Assembly: GCA_019090405.1 (NCBI GenBank)
Contig: JAHRVZ010000437.1
Location: 1-6,348, forward strand
DNA: 6,348 nucleotides
From: Paracoccaceae bacterium
Lineage (GTDB): Bacteria > Pseudomonadota > Alphaproteobacteria > Rhodobacterales > Rhodobacteraceae
Direction of reading: 5' to 3'
Part shown: in pieces, positions 1 to 5,734 of the stretch
Layout: each line of letters begins with the position of its first letter
Position numbering within the stretch: the stretch's first letter is position 1
Notes under the pieces: generated by a model
Databases searched by the model: none
What the model saw: the letters and a program-made list of their open reading frames with translations, nothing else
What the model was told of the DNA's origin: nothing
Program-made: the position numbers and the translations under genes

Positions 1-125
1 CCGGTGGCGATCGTCAATTTGCCACTCGCAAGAGTTTTTCCAGCCGCGCATTGGTCTGCGGCAAAGGCAGCCCCGGCTGTTCCGCAAAGCAAAAGACCAA
101 GGGTGATACTAATCGCTGATTTCAT
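1..125 (-). CDS. Secreted solute-binding protein, N-terminal fragment (probable amino-acid ABC transporter, SBP family 3)
   Basis: Only the first 41 codons and part of the next are in the window; the gene continues past the left edge. The start is an ATG at 123-125 with AGAGGA six bases upstream, a good ribosome binding site. The product begins with a classic Sec signal peptide: MKS, a hydrophobic core at residues 5-20, and a likely cleavage after AFA at 20-22. The mature end starts ADQCAAGKTL and runs to KLTIATG. A short beta strand of this kind (KLTIAT) directly after the signal peptide is typical of family 3 extracellular solute-binding proteins, which capture amino acids in the periplasm and deliver them to an ABC permease. 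The secreted nature is seen directly; the family call rests on about 15 mature residues and is an inference. It lies on the same strand as the sugar transferase gene but 216 bases away, past several inverted repeats, so it probably has its own promoter. Confidence 0.7.
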   Translation of the reverse strand, partial: MKSAISITLGLLLCGTAGAAFAADQCAAGKTLASGKLTIAT

Positions 126-237
126 GGTGAATCCTCTTGAATGCTGTTTCGCAACAAGCAAAAGCGCATACAGTGCAAAATGTCTAGCATACTATGTGCG
201 CCTGTTTGCCATCCCAGCAACATTGCAGCCATTGCGA

Positions 238-252
238 AAATGCCTGGCATTT
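238..252. repeat. 15-base palindrome, candidate operator
   Basis: AAATGCCTGGCATTT has perfect 7-base arms around a single central base. It lies about 115 bases upstream of the solute-binding protein start, a position that would suit a transcription-factor site. No regulator can be named from the sequence. Confidence 0.4.
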
Positions 253-260
253 CACAGGTG

Positions 261-294
261 CTTTGACAAAGCGAACCAATGTGTTTCGCTTTGT
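261..294. repeat. Hairpin with 10-bp arms overlapping an 11-base palindrome
   Basis: ACAAAGCGAA at 266-275 and TTCGCTTTGT at 285-294 are perfect inverted copies around a 9-base loop. The left arm overlaps a second palindrome, CTTTGACAAAG at 261-271. On the minus strand the hairpin starts 48 bases after the sugar transferase stop codon, so it could mark or protect the 3' end of that transcript. There is no run of T on either side, which argues against a simple rho-independent terminator. The alternative is a set of binding sites for a regulator of the solute-binding protein gene. Confidence 0.45.
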
Positions 295-341
295 TTAGAT
301 AAGGAAACGAACAAGCCAATTTCAGCGGCCGTGTTTCCTGT

Positions 342-1037
342 TTAATCGGCACCTTTTAGACAAAACACCGTCACCAGTGTTCTGTAAAATATCCATGTAT
401 CCAGCTTAAGACTTGCATTGTTGATATAGTAGATATCGGCCTGAACCTTGGTTCTTGTTGCCTCGTATCCCTCTACATACCCAATCTCGGTTTGTGCAAG
501 GCCGCTGATTCCCGGACGCACCGCATGGCGGTCCCTGTACCCTGGAATATTTTTTACAAACCGGCGGGCGTGGTGAAAATAGTCTGGCCGAGGCCCGATC
601 AGACTCATGTCGCCTTTCAGCACGTTGATCAACTGGGGTAGCTCATCAAAACGTGATTTCCGCAACATCCGGCCAAGCCAGTTGATACGATGTTTTTCCA
701 ACGGATCATCAGCGCCTCTGGTGATTTTGCCAGCTTCTTCCATCGAACGGAACTTTATCGCCACAAAAGCTTTGCAATCCTTGCCCATCCTGATCTGTAG
801 GTAGAACAATTTACCTTTGTTCATGAACGGATTGAGGATCAAAAGAACGACGGCCAAAACGGCCAAAACCGGCAACAGCAACAGGCTGAAAACGATATCA
901 AACAGGCGTTTTGCAATCGCAAACCCATCAATACCCTGTACAGGTTCAGCTTTTGAGAACATCGCTGGTCGCGCGACGACCATCTCAATTTCTTCTTCTA
1001 AACTAAGCTCAACTTCGTGGTGTCGAAAATCAAACAC
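342..1037 (-). CDS. Undecaprenyl-phosphate sugar phosphotransferase (bacterial sugar transferase, short PglC/ExoY-like form)
   Basis: This 231-residue protein should transfer a sugar phosphate from a nucleotide sugar to the lipid carrier undecaprenyl phosphate at the inner face of the cytoplasmic membrane, the first committed step of a polysaccharide repeat unit. After a polar N-terminus (1-38) comes KRLFD and one hydrophobic segment at about 45-70 that contains prolines, as in the re-entrant membrane hairpin of the family. The catalytic part follows: KFRSM at 95-99, the Asp131-Glu132 pair in FDELPQL, KGDMSLIGPRPD at 141-152 and RPGISGLAQ at 174-182. All core motifs are present, so the enzyme looks intact. 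The start is GTG: an in-frame TGA lies eight codons upstream with no ATG between, and GGGGGAA sits five bases before the GTG. In hand-counted blocks the gene is about 43-53 percent GC, lower than several of its neighbours. The sugar it transfers cannot be read from the sequence. It is divergent from the GDP-mannose genes, which suggests a shared polysaccharide locus. Confidence 0.93.
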   Translation of the reverse strand: MFDFRHHEVELSLEEEIEMVVARPAMFSKAEPVQGIDGFAIAKRLFDIVFSLLLLPVLAVLAVVLLILNPFMNKGKLFYLQIRMGKDCKAFVAIKFRSMEEAGKITRGADDPLEKHRINWLGRMLRKSRFDELPQLINVLKGDMSLIGPRPDYFHHARRFVKNIPGYRDRHAVRPGISGLAQTEIGYVEGYEATRTKVQADIYYINNASLKLDTWIFYRTLVTVFCLKGAD

Positions 1038-1120
1038 AGACGTTCCCCCGAAACGAACTCAAATTTGATGTGTAAATAATCCGTTAAGGGGTAGCACAAT
1101 CTTTGAGCAGCACAAACAAA

Positions 1121-1129
1121 ATTGTATCA
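1121..1129 (-). promoter_or_regulatory. Extended -10 promoter candidate for the sugar transferase gene
   Basis: Read on the minus strand this is TGATACAAT, a TGn extension followed by TACAAT, one mismatch from the sigma-70 -10 consensus. I see no good -35 box 16-18 bases upstream, which is acceptable for extended -10 promoters. Transcription would start near 1114 and leave a leader of about 77 bases before the GTG start. Confidence 0.4.
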
Positions 1130-1185
1130 GAAATTCAAAAGTTGGTTGAGACACTTAGCAGTAAAGGTTTATTAACAATGACTTA

Positions 1186-1197
1186 GCTGACGTCAGC
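1186..1197. promoter_or_regulatory. Perfect 12-bp palindrome, candidate operator
   Basis: GCTGACGTCAGC is a perfect inverted repeat with no spacer. It lies about 60 bases upstream (in the minus direction) of the -10 candidate for the sugar transferase gene, where an activator or a looping repressor could act. The regulator is unknown. Confidence 0.4.
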
Positions 1198-1355
1198 GTC
1201 GGGCGAAATCCGCCATCATGGTTAATCTTTGACCGATTTAGCACGATTGGCGGTAAGTAGTACCATCCAGAGCTTTCTCTTGGTTGAAATTCAAAGTTGA
1301 TTCGGCCTTTGTAGTAACCGGTGGTCGCGGCTGCCACGCCAACCTTACAAGGTAT

Positions 1356-1385
1356 TTAACTAAGGAGCATTAACCATGTTTTAAC
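1356..1385. promoter_or_regulatory. CtrA-type binding site cluster (TTAA-N10-TTAA-N7-TTAAC)
   Basis: TTAACCATGTTTTAAC at 1370-1385 fits the full CtrA consensus TTAA-N7-TTAAC, and a further TTAAC half-site begins at 1356. CtrA is the essential or widespread cell-cycle response regulator of alphaproteobacteria and controls motility, the cell surface and gene transfer agents in Rhodobacterales. The site is 197 bases upstream of manC and 333 bases upstream of the sugar transferase start. The match is seen directly; binding and its effect are inferred. Confidence 0.5.
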
Positions 1386-1489
1386 AGCTTTAGAGTCCAT
1401 GAAAATTTTGCAGATGTGGATGCCTTGGCTAAGCTGCGACTGCTAAAAGTGATCCGTATATTTGGGCTTGCGGAAAATATCCGGCCGAT

Positions 1490-1499
1490 TTGCGCGCAA
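1490..1499. promoter_or_regulatory. 10-bp palindrome overlapping a weak manC promoter candidate
   Basis: TTGCGCGCAA is a perfect palindrome. Its first six bases could act as a -35 box with TATAGC at 1511-1516, but the 15-base spacing is short, and shifting to TAGCTT at 17 bases gives a poor -10. I report it as a possible operator or promoter element ahead of manC and no more. Confidence 0.25.
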
Positions 1500-1531
1500 C
1501 CTGAATTTTCTATAGCTTTTAATGGGTTACT

Positions 1532-1585
1532 ATGGCCAAATTGAATGATTTTTCTACTTATGAACTTTTTGGGAAACTTCCATGA
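1532..1585 (+). CDS. Possible 17-residue leader peptide overlapping the manC start
   Basis: An ATG at 1532 opens a frame encoding MAKLNDFSTYELFGKLP and closes with TGA at 1583-1585, so its stop overlaps the manC start in the tetranucleotide ATGA. That geometry is typical of translationally coupled genes, and the weak manC ribosome binding site (GGGAA, 1571-1575) lies inside the frame. Its own ribosome binding site is poor (TGGG five bases upstream) and an in-frame TAA sits four codons before the ATG. It could be a coupling leader or a chance frame. I do not recognise the peptide. Confidence 0.3.
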   Translation: MAKLNDFSTYELFGKLP

Positions 1586-2994
1586 TCACACCAGTTTTAC
1601 TTTGTGGCGGGTCCGGCACCCGGCTTTGGCCGCTGTCACGCAAGAGTTTTCCGAAACAGTTCTCGAATGTCATTGGTGAAGAAAGCCTGTTTCAGGCCTC
1701 AATCGACCGTTTTGCCGGTGAGGGGTTTACCAATCCGCTGATCGTCACGAGCGATGATTTTCGCTTTATCGTCACTGAACAGCTTGAGGCCAAAGGCATC
1801 ACCCCATTGCAGATCCTGATTGAACCTACAGGACGAAATACCGCCCCGGCAGCGGTCGCAGCAGCTCTTTTGGCGAAACAAGGTGACGTTGATGCAATGG
1901 TTTTGCTGGTGCCTTGCGATCATGTGGTGATTGATCCACAGAACTTTCGCACGGCGGTGGAAATGGGCGAATCCGCGGCCAGCGAAGGCCAGATCGTCAC
2001 TTTTGGCATCAAACCTGAGCGCGCGGAAACAGGTTATGGCTGGCTGGAAACGAGTGTACAGACCCATCCGGGGGTGCACGCTCTGGCCCGCTTCGTGGAA
2101 AAACCTGACGAGGTCACGGCGCAAAAACTGTTTAACGATGAAAGTCACTTGTGGAATTCCGGGGTTTTTCTGACGCGTGCTGATGTGCTGATTCAGGCCT
2201 TTGCCGATCATGCCCCAGAGGTGCTTGAAACCGTTAGTGCGGCGATTGGCACGGTCAGCACGGACCTTGGTTTTACCCGGATTGACCCGGAAACCTGGGC
2301 CAAAGTCCCTGAAAATTCAATCGACTATGCGGTGATGGAAAAGGCGACCAATGTCAGCGTTGTCACCTATGATGGACAATGGTCTGATCTGGGGAGCTGG
2401 CAATCGGTATGGCGTGAATCCGACAAGGATGGTGCCGGAAATGCGCTGTCGAAAAACAGCACGGTGCTTAATTGTGAGGACAGCCTGCTGCGATCGGAAA
2501 GCGACGAAATCGAACTGGTGGGTATCGGACTGAAAAATGTAGTTGCAGTTGCGATGCGCGATGCGGTGATGGTCGCCGACATATCGGATTCCCAGAACGT
2601 CAAACAAGCGGTGCAGGTGCTGAGGGACCGAGATGCCAAACAGGCAGTGAAATTTCCGGTCGATCATCGGCCATGGGGCTGGTTTGAAACGCTGGTATTG
2701 GCCGACCGGTTTCAGGTCAAACGTATTCATGTGCATCCCGGCGGTATATTAAGTCTGCAAAGCCATGTGCATCGCGCTGAACATTGGATCGTTGTGGCAG
2801 GCATCGCGCGGGTGACGGTCAATGATGAGGTAAAGTTGATTTCAGAAAATCAGTCGGTTTATATTCCGCTGGGCGCTGTTCATCGGCTGGAAAATCCGGG
2901 CGAGGGACCAATGGTGCTGATCGAAGTCCAAACCGGAGCCTATTTGGAAGAAAACGACATAGTCCGCTACGAAGATGTCTATGCCCGCAGCTAA
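1582..2994 (+). CDS. manC: Bifunctional mannose-1-phosphate guanylyltransferase / mannose-6-phosphate isomerase
   Basis: The 470-residue cytosolic protein has the usual length and two-domain order of type II PMI-GMP enzymes (ManC, CpsB, AlgA, XanB). The N-terminal nucleotidyltransferase domain joins mannose-1-phosphate and GTP to give GDP-mannose: LLCGGSGTRLWPLSR (6-20) with PKQF (24-27) binds nucleotide, followed by NTAPA (86-90), FVEKP (171-175), NSG (192-194), SIDYAVMEKA (246-255) and WSDLGSW (267-273). The C-terminal cupin domain interconverts fructose-6- and mannose-6-phosphate. It shows RPWGWFE (363-369), HPGGILSLQ (385-393), the metal-ligand region SHVHRAEHW (394-402) and IPLGAVHRLENPG (428-440). 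Two positions differ from forms I know from relatives: PCDH at 111-114 instead of PSDH/PADH, and HVH instead of HHH. The start is well placed because MITPVLLCGGSGTRLWPLSR is the usual N-terminus, though the ribosome binding site (GGGAA) is weak. The phosphomannomutase gene follows 68 bases downstream and completes the pathway. Confidence 0.96.
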   Translation: MITPVLLCGGSGTRLWPLSRKSFPKQFSNVIGEESLFQASIDRFAGEGFTNPLIVTSDDFRFIVTEQLEAKGITPLQILIEPTGRNTAPAAVAAALLAKQGDVDAMVLLVPCDHVVIDPQNFRTAVEMGESAASEGQIVTFGIKPERAETGYGWLETSVQTHPGVHALARFVEKPDEVTAQKLFNDESHLWNSGVFLTRADVLIQAFADHAPEVLETVSAAIGTVSTDLGFTRIDPETWAKVPENSIDYAVMEKATNVSVVTYDGQWSDLGSWQSVWRESDKDGAGNALSKNSTVLNCEDSLLRSESDEIELVGIGLKNVVAVAMRDAVMVADISDSQNVKQAVQVLRDRDAKQAVKFPVDHRPWGWFETLVLADRFQVKRIHVHPGGILSLQSHVHRAEHWIVVAGIARVTVNDEVKLISENQSVYIPLGAVHRLENPGEGPMVLIEVQTGAYLEENDIVRYEDVYARS

Positions 2995-3062
2995 GGTGCA
3001 CTCTGCTGATGATAAGCCACGTTTAACGACGTTTCTTTAAGATTTGAGCTGGAATTTCAACC
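2995..3062 (+). other. manC-manB spacer, no terminator seen
   Basis: The 68-base gap contains no GC-rich hairpin with a T run, so the two genes are probably cotranscribed. A weak ribosome binding site, GGAA at 3051-3054, lies eight bases before the phosphomannomutase ATG. Confidence 0.5.
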
Positions 3063-4559
3063 ATGGTCAAACCCACCACGAACGTGACACCAAACACATG
3101 GGAATTCCTGCGTGATCCGATGATCGCAGCCACCGGATTTCGCGAATACGACGCGCGGTGGCAATACCCCGAACAAATCAACCTGCCCGGTATGACCGCG
3201 CTTGGCCTTGGTCTGGGCACGCAGATGATTGCCCAAGGAATTGATCCGGTGATTGTGGTAGCCAACGATTATCGTGACTATTCACTGACGATCAAAAACG
3301 CGCTGATGCTTGGGTTGATGCAGGCCGGGATCAGTGTCAAAGATATTGGTCCTGCTTTGTCCCCAATGGCCTATTTCGCCCAATTTCATCTTGATGTGCC
3401 TGCCGTTGCCATGGTCACCGCATCGCATAATCCCAATGGCTGGACTGGCGTGAAAATGGGCTTTGAACGGCCCCTGACACATGGCCCTGACGAAATGTCA
3501 GAGCTTCGCGATATTGTGCTTGAAGGGCGCGGTATTTCCCGTCCCGGTGGTGCCTATACGTTTGTCGATGGCGTCAAAGATGCCTATCTTGATGACCTTG
3601 TTGGTGACTTCAAAATGTCCCGCCAACTCAAAGTGGTTTGCGCCACCGGCAACGGCACGGCCTCGGCCTTTGCGCCCGAACTGTTTGAACGGATCGGCGT
3701 CGAGGTGGTCGCGTGCCATACTGAACTGGACTACAATTTTCCGCATTACAACCCGAACCCAGAGGCATTGGAAATGCTGCATGACATGTCTGCATCAGTC
3801 TTGGCGACGGGTGCGGATTTTGCGCTTGGGTTTGATGGCGATGGGGACCGTTGCGGCGTGGTTGATGATGAGGGCAAAGAAATCTTTGCCGATAAGGTCG
3901 GTGTCATTATCGCACGTGAACTGTGCCAGATTTACCCGAATGCAACCTTTGTGGCCGATGTGAAATCAACCGGGCTGTTTGCCAGCGATCCGGTGCTGCG
4001 CGCCAATGGGGCCAAGGCGGATTACTGGAAAACCGGTCACAGTCATATGAAACGCCGCATTAAAGAGATTAACGCGCTGGCTGGGTTTGAGAAATCCGGC
4101 CACTTCTTTCTGGCCGATCCAATTGGCCGTGGATATGACTGCGGCTTGCGGGTGGCGGTTGAGATATGCAAACTTATGGACCGCAACCCGGACAAATCCA
4201 TGAGCGATTTGCGGCGTGATTTGCCAGTGACATATGCAACACCGACAATGTCGCCTTATGCCGCCGATACAGAGAAATACAAAATTTTGGCGCGGATCGT
4301 TAGCAAGTTTGAAACGCTTGCTGCCCAGGGTGGCAGCCTTGGCGGACAAAAGATCAAAACCGTGGTGACAGTCAACGGAGCGCGGGTTGTTCTGGAAAAC
4401 GGCGGCTGGGGGCTGGTGCGGGCATCGTCCAATACGCCCAACCTTGTTGTGGTCTGCGAAAGCCCCGCAAGCGACGCTGAACTGCGGTCGATCTTTGCCG
4501 ATATCGACGCGGTAATCCGCACCGAACCGGGCGTAGGTGCCTATGACCAGACGTTCTAA
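3063..4559 (+). CDS. manB: Phosphomannomutase (alpha-D-phosphohexomutase family, possibly also phosphoglucomutase)
   Basis: This 498-residue cytosolic enzyme converts mannose-6-phosphate to mannose-1-phosphate, the step between the two ManC reactions. All four active-site loops of the phosphohexomutase family are visible in order: TASHNP at 119-124 with the phosphorylated Ser121; the magnesium loop DGDGDR at 258-263; the sugar-specificity loop FEKSGHF at 342-348, with the Glu-x-Ser-Gly-His pattern of PMM/PGM enzymes; and the phosphate-binding loop RASSNTPN at 453-460. ATGFREYDAR near residues 23-32 is the usual N-terminal substrate-facing strand. Length is within the family range and nothing is broken. 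The ATG at 3063 has only a weak GGAA ribosome binding site, which would fit expression as the second gene of a manC-manB unit. Family members often also use glucose phosphates, so dual PMM/PGM activity is possible. The name manB follows the neighbour; algC or pmm would also be used for relatives. Confidence 0.94.
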   Translation: MVKPTTNVTPNTWEFLRDPMIAATGFREYDARWQYPEQINLPGMTALGLGLGTQMIAQGIDPVIVVANDYRDYSLTIKNALMLGLMQAGISVKDIGPALSPMAYFAQFHLDVPAVAMVTASHNPNGWTGVKMGFERPLTHGPDEMSELRDIVLEGRGISRPGGAYTFVDGVKDAYLDDLVGDFKMSRQLKVVCATGNGTASAFAPELFERIGVEVVACHTELDYNFPHYNPNPEALEMLHDMSASVLATGADFALGFDGDGDRCGVVDDEGKEIFADKVGVIIARELCQIYPNATFVADVKSTGLFASDPVLRANGAKADYWKTGHSHMKRRIKEINALAGFEKSGHFFLADPIGRGYDCGLRVAVEICKLMDRNPDKSMSDLRRDLPVTYATPTMSPYAADTEKYKILARIVSKFETLAAQGGSLGGQKIKTVVTVNGARVVLENGGWGLVRASSNTPNLVVVCESPASDAELRSIFADIDAVIRTEPGVGAYDQTF

Positions 4560-4646
4560 AGGCTTTTCGCACCGCCCCGTCCAACACCCAAACGATGCTG
4601 TGAAAGGGTGGTTTGTGGGGTGAAGTCACGTGGTCTGTGCAGTCTG
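4560..4646. other. Convergent gap between manB and the flavin oxidoreductase
   Basis: The two genes end toward each other 87 bases apart, so a bidirectional terminator would be expected. The best structure I find is CACCC at 4585-4589 with GGGTG at 4606-4610, a 5-bp stem with a 16-base loop and no T run, which is too weak to call. Termination may be rho-dependent. Confidence 0.4.
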
Positions 4647-5663
4647 TTAACCCAGTGCTTTGCGCACCTGCGGGGCGACTTTAGTGCCCAACAACTCGAT
4701 TGCCTTCATCAAGGATGCGTGGTCGAGATGTCCAATCGCCATCTGAATGGTGATGCGACTAAAGCCGAAAATTTCGTGATGCGCCAGTATCTTGTCGGCC
4801 ATCTCATCCGGTCCACCAACAAACAGCGCGCCGGTTGGGCTGCTCATGGCGTCAAATTGCGCGCGGGTGGCGGGCGGCCAGCCGCGTTCGGACCCCAGAC
4901 GGGTCATCACCTCGTTATGCGGACCACTATAGATGTCGCGCGCCTGCTGGCTGGTGTCGGCAACAAACCCATGCACATTCAGCGAAGTTTCAAGTTGCGC
5001 GGCATCATACCCGGCCTTGGTCGCGGCGTCGCGGTAAAGGTCAAACAGCGGCTTAAACCGAATTGGTTCGCCACCGATGATGCCCAGCGCCAGCGGCAGG
5101 CCTAACGTGCCAGCCCGCACCGCTGATTGCGGCGTGCCGCCGACCGCCAACCAGATCGGCAGCTTGTCCTGATAGGGCCGCGGATAAACGCCACGGTTTT
5201 GCACGGCGGGCAGATGTTTGCTGCCGGGCCATGAGAGGTTCTCGGCCTCGTTGATCGCCATAAGCATTTGAAGTTTCTCGGCAAAAAGCGTGTCGTAATC
5301 TTCCAGATCATGACCGAAAAGCGGGAAGGATTCGACAAACGCACCACGCCCGACCATAATTTCTGCGCGCCCTTCTGTCAGGTTGTCCAAAGTTGAAAAC
5401 TGCTGGAAAACCCGGATCGGATCATCCGAACTTAGTACGGTTACGGCACTGGACAGGCGGATATTGCTGGTCTGTGTCGCGGCTGCGGCCAGCGCCACGG
5501 CGGGGTTTGATACTGCATAATCGGGCCGGTGATGTTCGCCCAACCCAAAGAAATCCAGCCCGACCTGATCGGCCAGAACAATTTCCTCGACCAGATTGCG
5601 AAGCCGCTGTGACGGGCTGACAGTTGGGCCGTTTTCACCGAACGTGTAAATTCCGAGTTGCAT
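4647..5663 (-). CDS. LLM-class flavin-dependent oxidoreductase (bacterial luciferase-like family)
   Basis: The 338-residue cytosolic protein belongs to the luciferase-like TIM-barrel family, whose members use reduced FMN (or F420 in some lineages) to oxidise or oxygenate small molecules. Visible family signs are the first barrel strand LGIYTF (3-8), GLGEHHRPDYAVSNPAVALA (40-59), RLSSAVTVLSSDDPIRVFQQ (69-88), the strand GRAEIMVGRG (98-107), and LPIWLAVGGTPQSAVRAG (168-185) in the second half. The start is the ATG at 5661-5663, preceded by AAAGGGA with seven bases of spacing. The frame stays open upstream to 5780, but the extra 39 residues overlap the end of the neighbouring gene, lack family similarity and are not part of the protein. 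It lies 71 bases after a glutathione S-transferase gene on the same strand, with a terminator-like hairpin between them. The substrate is unknown; a detoxification or catabolic role is only a guess from the neighbour. Confidence 0.9.
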   Translation of the reverse strand: MQLGIYTFGENGPTVSPSQRLRNLVEEIVLADQVGLDFFGLGEHHRPDYAVSNPAVALAAAATQTSNIRLSSAVTVLSSDDPIRVFQQFSTLDNLTEGRAEIMVGRGAFVESFPLFGHDLEDYDTLFAEKLQMLMAINEAENLSWPGSKHLPAVQNRGVYPRPYQDKLPIWLAVGGTPQSAVRAGTLGLPLALGIIGGEPIRFKPLFDLYRDAATKAGYDAAQLETSLNVHGFVADTSQQARDIYSGPHNEVMTRLGSERGWPPATRAQFDAMSSPTGALFVGGPDEMADKILAHHEIFGFSRITIQMAIGHLDHASLMKAIELLGTKVAPQVRKALG

Positions 5664-5670
5664 GGATTTT

Positions 5671-5683
5671 CCCTTTGATAAAG
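5671..5683 (-). promoter_or_regulatory. Oxidoreductase ribosome binding site within a small hairpin
   Basis: On the minus strand the region reads CTTTATCAAAGGGA. The Shine-Dalgarno sequence AAAGGGA lies seven bases before the ATG, and its AAAG can pair with CTTT across a 3-base loop. This site decides the start of the oxidoreductase. The 4-bp stem is weak and may have no effect by itself. Confidence 0.45.
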
Positions 5684-5688
5684 CCAAA

Positions 5689-5712
5689 GGGCAAGGCCGT
5701 TTGGCCCTGCCC
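5689..5712 (-). terminator. Strong GC hairpin after the GST gene, probable terminator
   Basis: On the minus strand, GGGCAGGGCC, a 4-base loop AAAC and GGCCTTGCCC form a 10-bp stem with a single G-U pair, followed by TTTGGCTTTATC, an interrupted T-rich stretch. It begins 22 bases after the GST stop codon. This fits a rho-independent terminator or attenuator. It ends only a dozen bases before the oxidoreductase ribosome binding site, so read-through is probably needed unless that gene has a promoter inside the GST coding region. Confidence 0.6.
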
Positions 5713-5734
5713 CCCACATTGATTCTTTCTGAAC

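Larger units (their letters stand above)
126..341. other. Intergenic region between the sugar transferase and the solute-binding protein genes
   Basis: Both flanking genes are on the minus strand, so this stretch should hold the 3' end of the transferase transcript and the promoter and leader of the solute-binding protein. I find no credible gene in it. It contains a 15-base palindrome, an 11-base palindrome and a hairpin with 10-bp arms, listed separately. I looked for a sigma-70 pair on the minus strand ahead of the solute-binding protein start and found only weak matches, so no promoter is called. Confidence 0.6.
1038..1581. other. Divergent intergenic control region (544 bases)
   Basis: This AT-rich stretch (about 40 percent GC in hand-counted blocks) separates the minus-strand sugar transferase from the plus-strand GDP-mannose genes and must carry promoters for both. 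I found no convincing protein gene. A 60-codon GTG-initiated minus-strand frame at 1155-1337 shows no recognisable motif. TTAA occurs about seven times. The supportable elements are an extended -10 candidate, a 12-bp palindrome, a three-part TTAA cluster, a 10-bp palindrome and small frames near manC. An 11-base palindrome, TTGAAATTCAA, also lies at 1284-1294. Confidence 0.7.

Noticed and set aside
4..345. A 113-codon plus-strand frame over the left intergenic region
   Set aside because: It runs antisense through the signal peptide of the solute-binding protein and through the inverted repeats, has no ribosome binding site in view and matches no family I know.
1081..1185. Additional TTAA copies (near 1085 and 1172) as further CtrA sites
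   Set aside because: Single TTAA words are expected by chance in AT-rich DNA. The one at 1172 pairs only with TTAG at seven-base spacing, and the other has no partner.
1155..1337. A 60-codon GTG-initiated minus-strand frame in the divergent control region
   Set aside because: It has no recognisable motif, lies across the predicted operator palindrome, and has no clear ribosome binding site. A short chance frame is the simpler explanation.
1399..1446. A 15-codon plus-strand frame, MKILQMWMPWLSCDC, with two tryptophans, resembling an attenuator leader peptide
   Set aside because: The ribosome binding site is poor, no terminator or antiterminator pair follows, and tryptophan control of GDP-mannose genes makes no sense.
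4585..4610. CACCC/GGGTG stem as a terminator between manB and the oxidoreductase
   Set aside because: A 5-bp stem with a 16-base loop and no T run on either strand is too weak to call.
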